A DNA stretch of 44,885 nucleotides from an uncultured Rhodospirillaceae bacterium (GCA_903941105.1 CAJANL010000027.1:1-44885); one strand, 5' to 3'; shown: positions 1-10,300, counted from the stretch's first letter. Notes: generated by a model from the sequence alone, not told the origin. Numbers and translations: made by a program.

Positions 1-3
1 ATC

Positions 4-110
4 TCGTCACCCCCGCGAAGGCGGGGGTCCATGTTGGGGCAAGGACTGGCGTTTGCCCCCATATGCTGTGCTGCCGGACGCATGGATTCCCGCCTTCGCG
101 GGAATGACGA
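4..110. repeat. Inverted pair of REP-like 30-bp elements
   Basis: Two 30-base copies of one element face each other at 4-33 and 81-110. Each has a short internal palindrome around CGCGAAGGCG, and they differ only where one has CCCCC/GGGGG and the other TTCCC/GGGAA. The 47 bases between them are unrelated. This is the layout of a REP doublet. Such elements can act as terminators or as targets for REP-associated transposases, but nothing here shows which. No transposase is adjacent. Confidence 0.75.
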
Positions 111-356
111 AAGGAAAGTTGAGTTTTTCCGCACCCTGTTAAAGCATATTAGTGCGAGCGATGCTTTTTGAGAAGCGGCGGCGCCGCTTTCGGCCCCGAT
201 CCTGTGTTATTCTTCCCACCGCGATGGAACGCCTTGTGCAAAATCTGGCGCCGGCTAGACTCCTCTGGCCCTGTCGCCAAGGATGTTCGTCATGCCGAAT
301 TCCCATGTTCTTCGCTCCGCCGCTGGCAGGAACAGCCTGGAGCCGGGGGCTAGCCT

Positions 357-2048
357 GTGAGCGAGTCCGGCCTGCTGTTCGATGTTCTTGTGCTGCTCCT
401 GGCCGCCGTGGTGCTGGTCCCGGTGCTGCAGCGGTTCGGCATTCCTTCGGTTCTGGGCTATCTGACCGCCGGTGTCATGCTTGGCCCCCATACGCCGGGG
501 CCGGTGGTTGACGTGGAGACCGCCAGGCCGCTGGCCGAATTCGGCGTGGTGTTCCTGCTGTTCGCCATCGGCCTGGAGCTGCCGCTGTCGCGTCTGCGGA
601 CCATGCGGCGCTATATCTTCGGTCTGGGCATGCTCCAGGTGGTGGTCACCGCCGCCATTCTGGCTGGGCTGGGCACCGCCGCCGGCGTTGCACCGACCGT
701 CGCCATGATCGTCGGAACCACTCTGGCGCTGTCCTCGACCGCCATGGTGCTGGCCCTGCTGGTGGAGCGCAACGAGGCGGTGAGCCATTATGGACGCATC
801 GCGGTGGCGGTGCTGATCTTCCAGGATCTCGCGGTGATTCCGATCCTGACGCTGTTGCCGCTGCTGGCCGGAAACACTCACGATATCCTGCCCGCTCTCG
901 GGCTGGCCGGCCTGCGGGCAGCGGTGGCCGTTCTGGCGATTTTCGCCGTGGGCCGCCTGATCCTGCGCCCGGCCTATGGCTTCATCGCCGCGAGCCGCAG
1001 CCCGGAAGTGTTCTCCGCCGCGACTCTGCTGCTGGTGCTGGCGGTGGCCTGGTTGACCGCCGAAGCCGGTATGTCCATGGCGCTTGGGGCGTTTCTGGCC
1101 GGCCTGTTGCTGGCCGATTCCCCCTATCGGCACCAGATCGAGGCGGATATCGGCCCGTTTCGCGGCTTGCTGCTGGGGCTGTTCTTCATGACGGTCGGCA
1201 TGTCCATCGATCTTCCCTTCGTTGCCATCCGCGGCGCCGAGGTGATTGGGCTGACCGCCGTGGTTCTGCTGGTCAAGGTGGCGGTGATCATCGGCCTGTG
1301 CCTGATGCTGCGGATAGGTCTGCCGCAGGGGGTACGGATCGGCTTCCTTCTGGCCCAGACCGGCGAGTTCGCCTTCGTGGTGTTCGATCGCGCCATGGGC
1401 CTGCGCCTGCTGGATGCGGCCACCGGCCAGACCCTGCTGGCGGTCACCGCCCTGTCCATGGTGCTGACCCCCCTCATGGACGGTCTGGGGCGCGGCCTGG
1501 CCTGCCGCAGTCAGCGGCACGAGGGCGACGACCTGGTGCCCAGCGGCTTCGAGAATCTCAGCCGGCACGTGATCATCGCCGGCTATGGCCGCATGGGCCG
1601 CGCCATCGCGCGGCTGCTTGGGCGGCACGGTATTGCCTATATCGCGCTGGACCTCGACGCCGAGCAGGTCATGAAGGCGCGCCGCGACGGCCTGCCGGTC
1701 TATTACGGTGATGCCAGCCACGCCGGGGTGCTGCGGGCAGTGGGGATCGGCGGCGCAAGGGCGGTGGTTATCACCCTTGGGGCTCCCCGCCTGACCGAGC
1801 GGACCATCGCCTGCATTCGCCAGGCCGCGCCCGGGGTGGCGGTGATCGCCCGCGCCAAGGACCGTATCCATGAGAATCTGCTGAACCAGATCGGCGCCAC
1901 CGCCGTCATTCCCGAGACGGTCGAGGCCAGCCTGCAGATGGCTGGCCTGGTGATGCGTGCCGTGGGCATCGCCGACGACGAGGTGGAAGGCAGTCTCAAC
2001 GCCTATCGCAGCAGCCGCTATGGCGGCGACGCCAACAAGGTCACTTGA
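357..2048 (+). CDS. KefB-type CPA2 cation:proton antiporter with RCK domain
   Basis: Inner-membrane monovalent cation:proton antiporter of the CPA2 family (563 aa). Residues 1-390 are a run of hydrophobic segments of the Na+/H+ exchanger fold, with EFGVVFLLFAIGLEL near residue 60 and FQDLAVIP near 155, both typical of KefB/KefC. From about residue 400 a cytosolic RCK/TrkA-N domain begins with the nucleotide-binding motif GYGRMG, which normally gates transport by binding NAD(H) or similar ligands. The length is close to YbaL and slightly short of KefB because the C-terminal tail is brief. The start is GTG at 357; no other start fits the N-terminal membrane segment. It stands alone, with the REP pair upstream. 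The transported ion (K+ or Na+) cannot be told from sequence. Confidence 0.9.
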   Translation: MSESGLLFDVLVLLLAAVVLVPVLQRFGIPSVLGYLTAGVMLGPHTPGPVVDVETARPLAEFGVVFLLFAIGLELPLSRLRTMRRYIFGLGMLQVVVTAAILAGLGTAAGVAPTVAMIVGTTLALSSTAMVLALLVERNEAVSHYGRIAVAVLIFQDLAVIPILTLLPLLAGNTHDILPALGLAGLRAAVAVLAIFAVGRLILRPAYGFIAASRSPEVFSAATLLLVLAVAWLTAEAGMSMALGAFLAGLLLADSPYRHQIEADIGPFRGLLLGLFFMTVGMSIDLPFVAIRGAEVIGLTAVVLLVKVAVIIGLCLMLRIGLPQGVRIGFLLAQTGEFAFVVFDRAMGLRLLDAATGQTLLAVTALSMVLTPLMDGLGRGLACRSQRHEGDDLVPSGFENLSRHVIIAGYGRMGRAIARLLGRHGIAYIALDLDAEQVMKARRDGLPVYYGDASHAGVLRAVGIGGARAVVITLGAPRLTERTIACIRQAAPGVAVIARAKDRIHENLLNQIGATAVIPETVEASLQMAGLVMRAVGIADDEVEGSLNAYRSSRYGGDANKVT

Positions 2049-2119
2049 CACAATTCGTTCGTTGATCGCCCGCCCGAACCGGGGCAGAAATATCGCCGGG
2101 ACGATGGGGAGGGGACGAA

Positions 2120-2242
2120 ATGTTTACGTTATCCTGGTTGCAGGGCCTTTGGGCGCGACTCGGTGGGCGGCGCCGGATGACCTCGGCGCCTGATTTCGTC
2201 GAAACCCACCGTCTCATCACGCTGATCGAGCGCCGCGGCTAA
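2120..2242 (+). CDS. Small ORF, 40 aa, unknown function
   Basis: A 40-codon reading frame beginning with ATG after a GGGGAGGGGA ribosome-binding stretch. It encodes a tryptophan- and arginine-rich peptide with no recognised family. It lies in the gap between the antiporter and the convergent CBS-domain gene. The good Shine-Dalgarno match is the only positive evidence, so it may be a real small protein or chance. Confidence 0.35.
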   Translation: MFTLSWLQGLWARLGGRRRMTSAPDFVETHRLITLIERRG

Positions 2243-2287
2243 GAGTACTCCTCTGACCGCCACGGCGGCTGGCCTGCTTGCGGCGGG

Positions 2288-2719
2288 TCAGCGCATGGCG
2301 ATGGCGTAGTCGCGAAGAACGGCGATTTCCATCTGGTTCTGCGACATACGCTGCTTGATCAGGTCACCGACGCTGATCATGCCGATCACCGTATCGCCCT
2401 CGACGACGGGCAGGTGGCGGATGCGGCGGGTGCTCATCACTTCGATCAGATCCTTGATCTTGTCCTTCAGCCCGCAGGTGACCACCGGGCTCGACATGAA
2501 CATCTTGACCGTTTGCGTCAGCGCCGCCGTGCGATGGCGATGCAGTCCGGCGACGATATCGCGCTCGGACAGTACGCCGATCAGATTGCTTCCTTCCATC
2601 ACCAGCACCACGCCGATGCGGTGCTCGCCCAGCATGTCGAGGGCTTCAATCAGTGCCTGATTGGGCCGGACGGTGTAAACGCGGCGCCCTTTGCTCTTCA
2701 GAATGCTCTCGACGGTCAT
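2288..2719 (-). CDS. CBS-domain pair protein
   Basis: A stand-alone pair of CBS domains (143 aa), about residues 8-62 and 73-130, each showing the usual hydrophobic-G-V-hydrophobic-S-x-x-D-[IL] end: IGVLSERDIV and IGMISVGDLI. Pairs of this kind bind adenine nucleotides and act as energy sensors or regulatory subunits; no partner is encoded next door. The start is ATG at 2719, six bases after GGGGGA on the minus strand. A longer frame to 2770 adds 17 residues without a ribosome site and was not chosen. The upstream region is AT-rich with several palindromes, so regulated transcription is likely. Confidence 0.85.
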   Translation of the reverse strand: MTVESILKSKGRRVYTVRPNQALIEALDMLGEHRIGVVLVMEGSNLIGVLSERDIVAGLHRHRTAALTQTVKMFMSSPVVTCGLKDKIKDLIEVMSTRRIRHLPVVEGDTVIGMISVGDLIKQRMSQNQMEIAVLRDYAIAMR

Positions 2720-3015
2720 GTGCGTCCCCCGCAACAAGGGTTCAATGATTGGCTTGGATAATGAATGCAAACTTTATCGTGGAAAGAAAGCATTTTCTTG
2801 CTTTGCAATGCAATAAATAGGTAATAATCGTTCTATTCAAATAGTAACCTATCCGAACAGGCGGGAAAATTTTTAGTGTAGTGTGGGGTTTTCCAACTCC
2901 GGTTTGGCTACCTGTTGTTGTGGTGTTTTGTACTACTCGTTTGAGTAGGATGTTATTGCGGACAAGGCGGCGTAAAAGCCCGTCCGGAAGGATGTCGACT
3001 CGGTTGTGATTCACT
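2720..3015. other. AT-rich intergenic region with palindromes
   Basis: About 300 bases without a gene, clearly richer in A and T than the flanks. It contains a perfect palindrome CTATTCAAATAG (2833-2844) nested inside a wider ATAGGT...ACCTAT pair (about 2817-2852), and a hairpin CTACTC-gttt-GAGTAG (2933-2948). It probably holds the promoter and operators of the CBS-domain gene transcribed leftward. No known regulator's consensus could be assigned. Confidence 0.4.
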
Positions 3016-3368
3016 GTGGCGTCCAGCACTCTCGGGGAGCGCGCCATTCCCGGTGTCAATCATCCGGAGTTCAAGGGCCAGTTGGTCAACAAGGACCGGT
3101 GTGAGGTCTATCTGTCTACGACAACGGCGTCACTGCCGACATCTTCTGCCTCACCATCGACCCGATCAGCGCGGCATTGCTGCTGAAATTGCAGTGGCTG
3201 GGCTATCGCTCGGGCGAATTTTCCGGACAGGTGCTGGCGACCGCCGCTTTCACAGCGTTCTTGTACGGACGCATGGTAGGCTGTGCCGGCGAAATCGACG
3301 ATCACCTGAACCGTGGCCGCAATATGGACACTCGGACGCCGACGTCGCATTGTTCGTTCGTTTCGTAG
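3016..3368 (+). pseudogene. Relic of a citrate-synthase-superfamily (citryl-CoA lyase-like) C-terminus
   Basis: Two frames join into one plausible protein end. From GTG 3016 the frame reads through IPGVNHPEFKGQLVNKDRCEVYLS; the text then continues in another frame from about 3114 (YDNGVTADIFCLTIDP) through FLYGRMVG and EIDDHLNRGRNMDTRTP to a stop at 3366-3368. The junction near 3113 is a frameshift, probably with an internal deletion. The ending resembles, from memory, the citryl-CoA-lyase-type C-terminus of type II ATP-citrate lyases or citrate-synthase-like proteins. That would fit beside isocitrate dehydrogenase and an aconitase relic. The family assignment is uncertain; that it is a broken gene is better supported. 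Confidence 0.45.
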
Positions 3369-5627
<2,259 letters not shown>

Positions 5628-5645
5628 ACAGCGAAAAAGTCAACC

Positions 5646-5855
5646 ATGCTCGCAGTTTGCCGTACCCAGGTCGCCGAGCGTACCGCGCTCGGAATTCCGC
5701 CCCTGCCGCTTACTCCGCAGCAGACGGAGGCCTTGGTCGGTTTGCTTTGAACACCGGGTTATGGTGATGAACAGGTCCTGCGGGACCTGTTCATCCACCG
5801 GGGGCTGCCTTGCGCCGCCCTGGTCAAGACCGCCAAAGCCCTGACGGGCCGGTGA
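5646..5855 (+). pseudogene. acnB: Relic of the aconitase B N-terminus
   Basis: ATG 5646 opens a 34-residue frame whose text (QVAERTALGIPPLPLTPQQ, then TEALVGLL) matches the start of aconitate hydratase B (AERAAEGIPPLPL... in AcnB). It stops at TGA 5748-5750. The same frame continues with recognisable similarity (DEQVLRDLFIHR, compare FLLDLLTNR) and then degenerates to a second stop at 5853-5855. The other 800 or so residues of AcnB are absent. It is therefore a short relic directly after icd, suggesting an ancestral icd-acnB neighbourhood. Confidence 0.6.
5768..5793. terminator. Perfect 11-bp hairpin, possible icd terminator
   Basis: The sequence TGAACAGGTCC-tgcg-GGACCTGTTCA forms a perfect 11-bp stem with a 4-base loop, 141 bases after the icd stop. 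No T-run follows, so Rho-independent activity is doubtful. It lies inside the acnB relic and may have formed by chance or serve as a 3' end stabiliser. Confidence 0.35.
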
Positions 5856-6412
5856 GGGAGTGCCTGTGGGCGAAGGGCTGCCACACAAAAAGGAGTATCC
5901 ATCCCCATGAGGGCTAATATGGGCCTAGCCATATGGTATAATACTACTGGTAAGTCGACACATGAGGTGCGTCAATGCACATCGTCGGACGGGGCATCGT
6001 CAGATACGATGTTGGTGGGGTTTGGACGGTATATAACGGAAATTCCAATGTATTCATCAAACCCTGCAACTTCATCGGGTGTCGGCCGGTCGAAGGTCTT
6101 GAAGGTATACTGACCTACGAATACAACGCGCGGTGGTCGTCGTCCTGCGTCAATTGCTTTCGGCGATGCGACGACCCGGCGTTGCGTGCCGCCGAGGCTG
6201 GTGGCACCGATGCCACGCCTCGCTGATCGGATGCGATCAGCCTGGCGTTGCGTGCCACCCTTTGGGGGGTGGAATGGCCCGCCCTTAAGATAATTTTTGG
6301 TTCCCCCGACCGGGTGTTCTCACGGACGGATGTCCAATGGCACCCTGTGCAAGTCAATCGGAGACCGTCGTAAGTAACCGGTTGATCGGCCATCTTGGGA
6401 GGGACGCGGACC
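5856..6412. other. Low-confidence region between icd and signalling genes
   Basis: About 550 bases with lower GC than the flanks and no recognised gene. It holds an exact TATAAT at 5937-5942 without a good -35, a small open frame at 5975-6226 (listed separately), and a direct repeat of GGCGTTGCGTGCC at 6178-6190 and 6244-6256. A stretch with CGCTGATCGG-atgCGATCAGCC near 6222-6242 can fold. It might encode a small RNA or be decayed DNA. Confidence 0.3.
5975..6226 (+). CDS. Hypothetical 83-aa protein
   Basis: An 83-codon frame beginning ATG 5975, seven bases after GAGG. The first half reads like a globular protein (MHIVGRGIVRYDVGGVW, TVYNGNSNVFIKP). The second half has two cysteines in CVNCF and an alanine-rich tail coded by more GC-rich DNA. 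It is not recognised as any family. An overlapping 68-aa frame at 5907-6113 has poorer composition. It may be a gene fragment acquired by transfer. Confidence 0.3.
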   Translation: MHIVGRGIVRYDVGGVWTVYNGNSNVFIKPCNFIGCRPVEGLEGILTYEYNARWSSSCVNCFRRCDDPALRAAEAGGTDATPR

Positions 6413-6739
6413 ATGAAAAAGCGGATCAAGGCAGCGTTGGGCATTACCGTCGGTGCCAAGCGGCGGCACGAAAAACTCCATAATGGAAATCTCGTGCGCT
6501 ATACGGGCCGTCATCTTTCGGCCGAGGCGCAGCACTACATGAAGTCGACGCGCATCGTCCATAATGCCATCTACACGGTCGCCCATTCCGTCGATGATGG
6601 CGCCACCGTCTGGTTGTTCGTCCAGGAACTGCCCGGCGTGCGCCTGTATTCCGAAGCATTCGTCCAGACGCCGCATCTGGCGGAAGATCACTGGGAGATC
6701 GGCTCGCTGTCCGAGCACGGCACGGCCAGCCACGCTTGA
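6413..6739 (+). CDS. Hypothetical 108-aa protein upstream of an atypical regulator
   Basis: Unrecognised 108-aa soluble protein beginning MKKRIKAALG, with a basic N-terminus and a central segment (VRYTGRHLSAEAQHYMKS) followed by acidic, aromatic text. No signal peptide or membrane helix is visible. The start is ATG at 6413 after GGGAGG about eleven bases upstream; an in-frame TTG at 6395 is less likely. Its stop is seven bases before the LuxR-type regulator, so the two are probably co-transcribed and functionally linked. Confidence 0.7.
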   Translation: MKKRIKAALGITVGAKRRHEKLHNGNLVRYTGRHLSAEAQHYMKSTRIVHNAIYTVAHSVDDGATVWLFVQELPGVRLYSEAFVQTPHLAEDHWEIGSLSEHGTASHA

Positions 6740-6746
6740 TCGTGAG

Positions 6747-7376
6747 ATGAGCGCGCCGGCGCCCGGCAAGATCAGGGTTCTGATTGCGGAAAAGAATCCG
6801 TTGCTCCGGATGAGCCTGGTCGGTCTGTTCGCCGGCGACGAGCGTTTCGCTCAAGCGGAAGCGACATCCAACGGTCAGGCCTTCCTTGACGCCGTCGACC
6901 AGCGGATCTTCGATGTCGGATTGATCGGCTGGCAATTGCCGGGCGTCGACGGGGCTGGTGTGCTGCGGGCGCTGGCCGGGCGCACCGAGGTTCCGCGCAT
7001 CATCATCTATACCGGAAGCTCGGCGCCCGATCTGCCGCACCAGGCCATGATCCTGGGTGCCGCCGCGTTCTGCTCCAAGCGGGACTGGCCGAACCAGCTG
7101 CTGTATACCGTCCGTGTCGTCGCCGCCGGGCGGATGGCCTTTCCCCACATGGACGTGACCAAGTCGTTCCCCAATCCCATGGCCGACCTGACCTCGCGCG
7201 AGCATGAACTGCTGGCGACGCTGAGCGATGGCCTCACCAACCAGCAGATCGCCAGCCAGTTCGCGATTTCGGTCAACACGGTCAAGTTCCATCTGAGGAA
7301 CCTGTACGAGAAGATCGACGTGCAGAACCGGGCGCAGGCGGTAGCCTTTTTCATCGAGGACTGCCGCGCGCGCTGA
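6747..7376 (+). CDS. LuxR/NarL-type response regulator lacking the phospho-acceptor Asp
   Basis: DNA-binding regulator (209 aa) with an N-terminal receiver-like domain (about 8-125) and a C-terminal LuxR helix-turn-helix (about 148-205, motifs LTSREHELLATL, NQQIAS, SVNTVKFHLRNLYEKI). In the receiver the usual acidic pair after beta-1 reads AEK, and the aspartate that should receive phosphate is glycine 61 (LIGWQLPG where LMDxxLPG is usual). The Thr (YTG) and Lys (SKR) positions remain. Phosphorylation is therefore unlikely, and activity may be controlled by binding or dimerisation. The start is ATG 6747; longer frames run into the upstream gene. Confidence 0.9.
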   Translation: MSAPAPGKIRVLIAEKNPLLRMSLVGLFAGDERFAQAEATSNGQAFLDAVDQRIFDVGLIGWQLPGVDGAGVLRALAGRTEVPRIIIYTGSSAPDLPHQAMILGAAAFCSKRDWPNQLLYTVRVVAAGRMAFPHMDVTKSFPNPMADLTSREHELLATLSDGLTNQQIASQFAISVNTVKFHLRNLYEKIDVQNRAQAVAFFIEDCRAR

Positions 7377-7402
7377 GGGCGGAAACTTTCCCGTTCAGCG
7401 TT

Positions 7403-7780
7403 TCAATGGTGCATGCGGAACAGCGGTGCGTCGACGTCGCTGTCGTGACGCTGCAAGGCCTCAAGGAACGAGGTGAACAGGCTTCGGCGTGCGTCGGCGT
7501 CGGCCGGCGGGATGTCCGACAAAGCCTTCAGCATGGTCAGCAGCCGGCGGTGATCGTCCTTCATCACCGTCCGCGAGTCCCAGTCGGCGGTGGTGAACAG
7601 TTCCTCCTCGATGCGGAAATGCTCGGTCATGCGTCGGCTGAGGATGTCGATGGCGCGCCTGACGGCGGTATCCTGTTGGCCTTCAAGGATGATCGGCTCA
7701 AGGCGGTCCATCATGCGATAGAGCCGGGTGTGCTCGAAATCAATGGCGGGGTCGCAGTCTTCGTGGTCCCAACTCGGCAT
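7403..7780 (-). CDS. Hemerythrin-domain protein
   Basis: A 125-aa four-helix protein of the hemerythrin HHE family, which binds O2 or NO at a di-iron centre. Visible ligand candidates are His in DFEHTRL, His and Glu in EHFRIEEE (spacing HxxxE), His in KDDHRRLL, and His and Asp in LQRHDSDVD (HxxxxD). The His normally four residues before the HRRLL histidine is Met, so one of the seven usual ligands seems missing. The start is ATG 7780 after a strong AAGGAGG; the longer frame to 7888 was rejected. It is divergent from the receiver gene at 7945, with a shared upstream region. Confidence 0.85.
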   Translation of the reverse strand: MPSWDHEDCDPAIDFEHTRLYRMMDRLEPIILEGQQDTAVRRAIDILSRRMTEHFRIEEELFTTADWDSRTVMKDDHRRLLTMLKALSDIPPADADARRSLFTSFLEALQRHDSDVDAPLFRMHH

Positions 7781-7944
7781 GATGTCCTCCTTAAGTATAC
7801 CAGACTTTAGGTTGGGACTCCTCGGCCGTTCGTCCAGGTCTGGAAATGTCCCATCGTCACGCGGTGAGGCGCCCGGTGGGCTTGACACTCGGCGTGGCGT
7901 GGCGGATCGTCAATCAGGAGCCGTGGAATTGTGCGGGGACACCG

Positions 7945-8319
7945 ATGGCGCAGTCCGTACTGATCGTTGACGACGAGCCGAATATCATCATGGCGCTTGA
8001 ATTCCTGGTCAGGCAGGCCGGGTACGAGGTCCGTTCGGTCGCCGACGGGGAAGCCGCGTTGCAGGCCATGGCGGAGCGGGCTCCCGATCTCGTCCTGCTC
8101 GACGTCATGATGCCCAAGCGCGACGGCTTCGACGTCTGCCAGACCATCCGAGCCAATCCCGGGTGGAAGTCTACCCGCATCATCATGCTGACGGCGCGGG
8201 GGCGGGACATCGACCGCGAGAAGGGGCTGGCGCTGGGGGCCGATGATTACATCACCAAACCGTTTTCCACCCGCGAGGTGGTCGATTTGGTGAAGCGGAT
8301 GCTGGGACCGGTCGGATAG
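7945..8319 (+). CDS. Single-domain response regulator (CheY-like)
   Basis: A 124-aa stand-alone receiver. All key residues are present: DDE near residues 9-11, phospho-acceptor Asp53 in LLDVMMP, Thr in MLTA, and Lys in TKPF. It heads a tight operon with the degenerate kinase (14 bases on), a small membrane protein and the symporter-kinase. It is therefore the likely phosphorylation target of that kinase. With no output domain it must act through protein contacts. The start is ATG 7945 after GGGGAC; the upstream extension overlaps the divergent promoter region. Confidence 0.92.
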   Translation: MAQSVLIVDDEPNIIMALEFLVRQAGYEVRSVADGEAALQAMAERAPDLVLLDVMMPKRDGFDVCQTIRANPGWKSTRIIMLTARGRDIDREKGLALGADDYITKPFSTREVVDLVKRMLGPVG

Positions 8320-8333
8320 GCGGGGAGGGGCTC

Positions 8334-10295
8334 GTGGACGACCGCCATCGCATCGCCCTTGTCTTCGCCGGATGGGTAACCGTGGTGGCAATGGTCGCGG
8401 CCCTGGTGGGGCTGTGGGGCGACGGAGGCGTCCTGCCTCACCTCGCCACCGCCGCCGCGGCGTTCCTGGCCCTGGCCGCCCTGTGGTATTTCGTCGACCG
8501 CGCCATGCGGCTGCCGGCCTCCACCCTGGCTGAGGCGGTGGAGACCCTGCTGCGCAACCCCGGCCGCGCCGAGCCGTTCCCCTACACCGAGCAGCATTCC
8601 CTGGGCCGCCTGCCCGACGCGGTTTATTCCCTGGCCGAGGCGCTGCGGACCCACGTGCTCGACTATCGGCGGGAACTGAGCCGGGCCGAAAGCCGCGTCG
8701 AGGAGCGCCGCGACTGGTTGGCGGTGGCGTTGCGCGATCTGTCCGAGGCGGTGTTGGTCTGCGACCTGCAGCACCGCATTCTGTTCCGCAATGCCGCGGC
8801 GGAACGCGTCATCGGCTGCGGCAAGGGCCTTGCGGAAGGCCAGGTGCTGGACACCCGCATCCCCGGCGGCGCCCTCGACCACGGCCTGACCTGCCTGCGC
8901 GCCCGGTGGGAGGCGCTGCGCCACCTGCGCAAGGACGATGTCGGGGCGGCCTCGTTCGTCTGCCGCACCCGTGACGGCCGCACCTTGCAGGGCCGCATGT
9001 CGCTGGTGCGCGGCGGCAAACGCGGCCCCGGCGGCTATGTGGTGGCGCTGCGCGATCTCGCCGAGGAATGGGCGGCGCTGGAGCCCCGCGAGGTGCTGCG
9101 CAACACGTTGACTCGCGACCTGCGCGGGCCGTTGGGCGCCCTGCGTGCCGCCGCCGAGACGCTGGCCGACTTCCCCGAGATGGCGGCCGCGGACCGTGGC
9201 CGCTTCGTCGCGGCCATCACCCATGAGAGCCTTCAGCTCAGCCGCCGCATCGAATCCCTGGCGGCGGGGTCCGCCGACACCGCGCAGGCGGCGTGGCCGG
9301 TGGCTGACATCCACTTCGCCGAATTGTTCGCCTGCATCGCCGGCACCCTGGAAAGCCGCCTCGATCTCAAGCTGACCATGGTCGGCATCCCGCTGTGGCT
9401 GCGCGGCGACAGCCAGAGCCTGATGGAAGCCTTTCTGGCGCTGTTCGCCTCGCTGCACATCCACACTGGCTGTCGCGAATTCGACCTGGAATGCATGTTG
9501 GGCGATCGTATGGTCTATGTGGACATCAACTGGCTGGGCACGCCGGTGGCCGACGCGCGGCTGGCGGGATGGCTCGACGCCGACGTCAACACCGCGCTGG
9601 GGCCGCAGCGGGCGCGAGATGTCCTCGAACGTCACGGCAGCGAACCGTGGAGCCTGGCCAAGCGGGGCGGCTTTGCCGCGTTGCGGGTGCCGTTGCCACT
9701 GCCGCGCCGGCCGCAGTTCAGGGAGGAGGACATTCTTCCCCCGGAGCATTCGGCGCCGAGGCTTGATGTGAGTCAGCTCACTGCCGGCGATTTTCGCGGC
9801 AAGCCGCTTCGGCGGGTGCCCTATGTGGTGATCCATCCCGGGCTGTCGCAGGGCGGCGAGATGGCGGTGCTGGGGGCGGTGCTGATGGACGGCGGCCGCA
9901 CCACCACCGCCGGCACCATCGAGTGCCGGCCAGAGGCGTTGGCGTCGTTCGCCGGCAATGCGGCGGTGGCGGTGCATGATGCCGCCGCCTGCCTGTCGGC
10001 GCTGGGCGGCGGTTCCGTACCTGTAGTCGACACGATGACGATCTCGCGCCTGCTCGATCCCGACGAGGATGACCATTCGCTGGAGGCGGCGGCGGCCCGG
10101 CTGCACATCGTGCTGGCCGACCGGCGCACCGAGGTGGGCCGGGCCCTGGTGACCGCCGAGTTGCTGTCGCGGCAGCTCGAACGGCTGGGCGGCATGGGCA
10201 TCGAGCGCTTCGAGCAGTTGATGGACGCCCTGGCGGGAGCCTCCCTTCGAGACGTGCCCACCGGGCCGTCTCAAGGGGGGGCTCGCTGGAGGTAA
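8334..10295 (+). CDS. Degenerate sensor kinase fused to an inactive DnaQ-like exonuclease domain
   Basis: A 653-aa protein. Two hydrophobic segments (about 8-28 and 34-54) anchor it in the membrane. A PAS-like domain spans about 125-245. A DHp-like helix follows, in which the phospho-His is Arg261 (LTRDLRGPLG). The HATPase-like region (about 330-460) lacks the N-box Asn. The end, about 495-640, follows the DnaQ/epsilon exonuclease pattern (YVVIHPG...GAVLMDG, then DTMTISRLL, then EVGRALVTAELL), but the D-x-E is HPG and the other catalytic Asp positions are gone. Both enzyme activities therefore look lost, leaving a scaffold or sensor. The start is GTG 8334 after GGGGAGGGG. The domain reading of the last part is from memory of the fold. 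Confidence 0.75.
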   Translation: MDDRHRIALVFAGWVTVVAMVAALVGLWGDGGVLPHLATAAAAFLALAALWYFVDRAMRLPASTLAEAVETLLRNPGRAEPFPYTEQHSLGRLPDAVYSLAEALRTHVLDYRRELSRAESRVEERRDWLAVALRDLSEAVLVCDLQHRILFRNAAAERVIGCGKGLAEGQVLDTRIPGGALDHGLTCLRARWEALRHLRKDDVGAASFVCRTRDGRTLQGRMSLVRGGKRGPGGYVVALRDLAEEWAALEPREVLRNTLTRDLRGPLGALRAAAETLADFPEMAAADRGRFVAAITHESLQLSRRIESLAAGSADTAQAAWPVADIHFAELFACIAGTLESRLDLKLTMVGIPLWLRGDSQSLMEAFLALFASLHIHTGCREFDLECMLGDRMVYVDINWLGTPVADARLAGWLDADVNTALGPQRARDVLERHGSEPWSLAKRGGFAALRVPLPLPRRPQFREEDILPPEHSAPRLDVSQLTAGDFRGKPLRRVPYVVIHPGLSQGGEMAVLGAVLMDGGRTTTAGTIECRPEALASFAGNAAVAVHDAAACLSALGGGSVPVVDTMTISRLLDPDEDDHSLEAAAARLHIVLADRRTEVGRALVTAELLSRQLERLGGMGIERFEQLMDALAGASLRDVPTGPSQGGARWR

Positions 10296-10300
10296 ATTGC

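Noticed and set aside
255..2051. Long open frame antisense to the antiporter (598 aa)
   Set aside because: Gln/His/Arg-rich composition typical of the reverse strand of high-GC genes; no domain; the sense frame is a clear antiporter.
5768..5793. Hairpin as a confident Rho-independent terminator
   Set aside because: No T-run follows and it lies in a gene relic, so it is listed only at low confidence.
7781..7944. Promoter search between the hemerythrin and receiver genes
   Set aside because: TTGACA-like text at 7881 has no acceptable -10 at the right distance; nothing firm to annotate.
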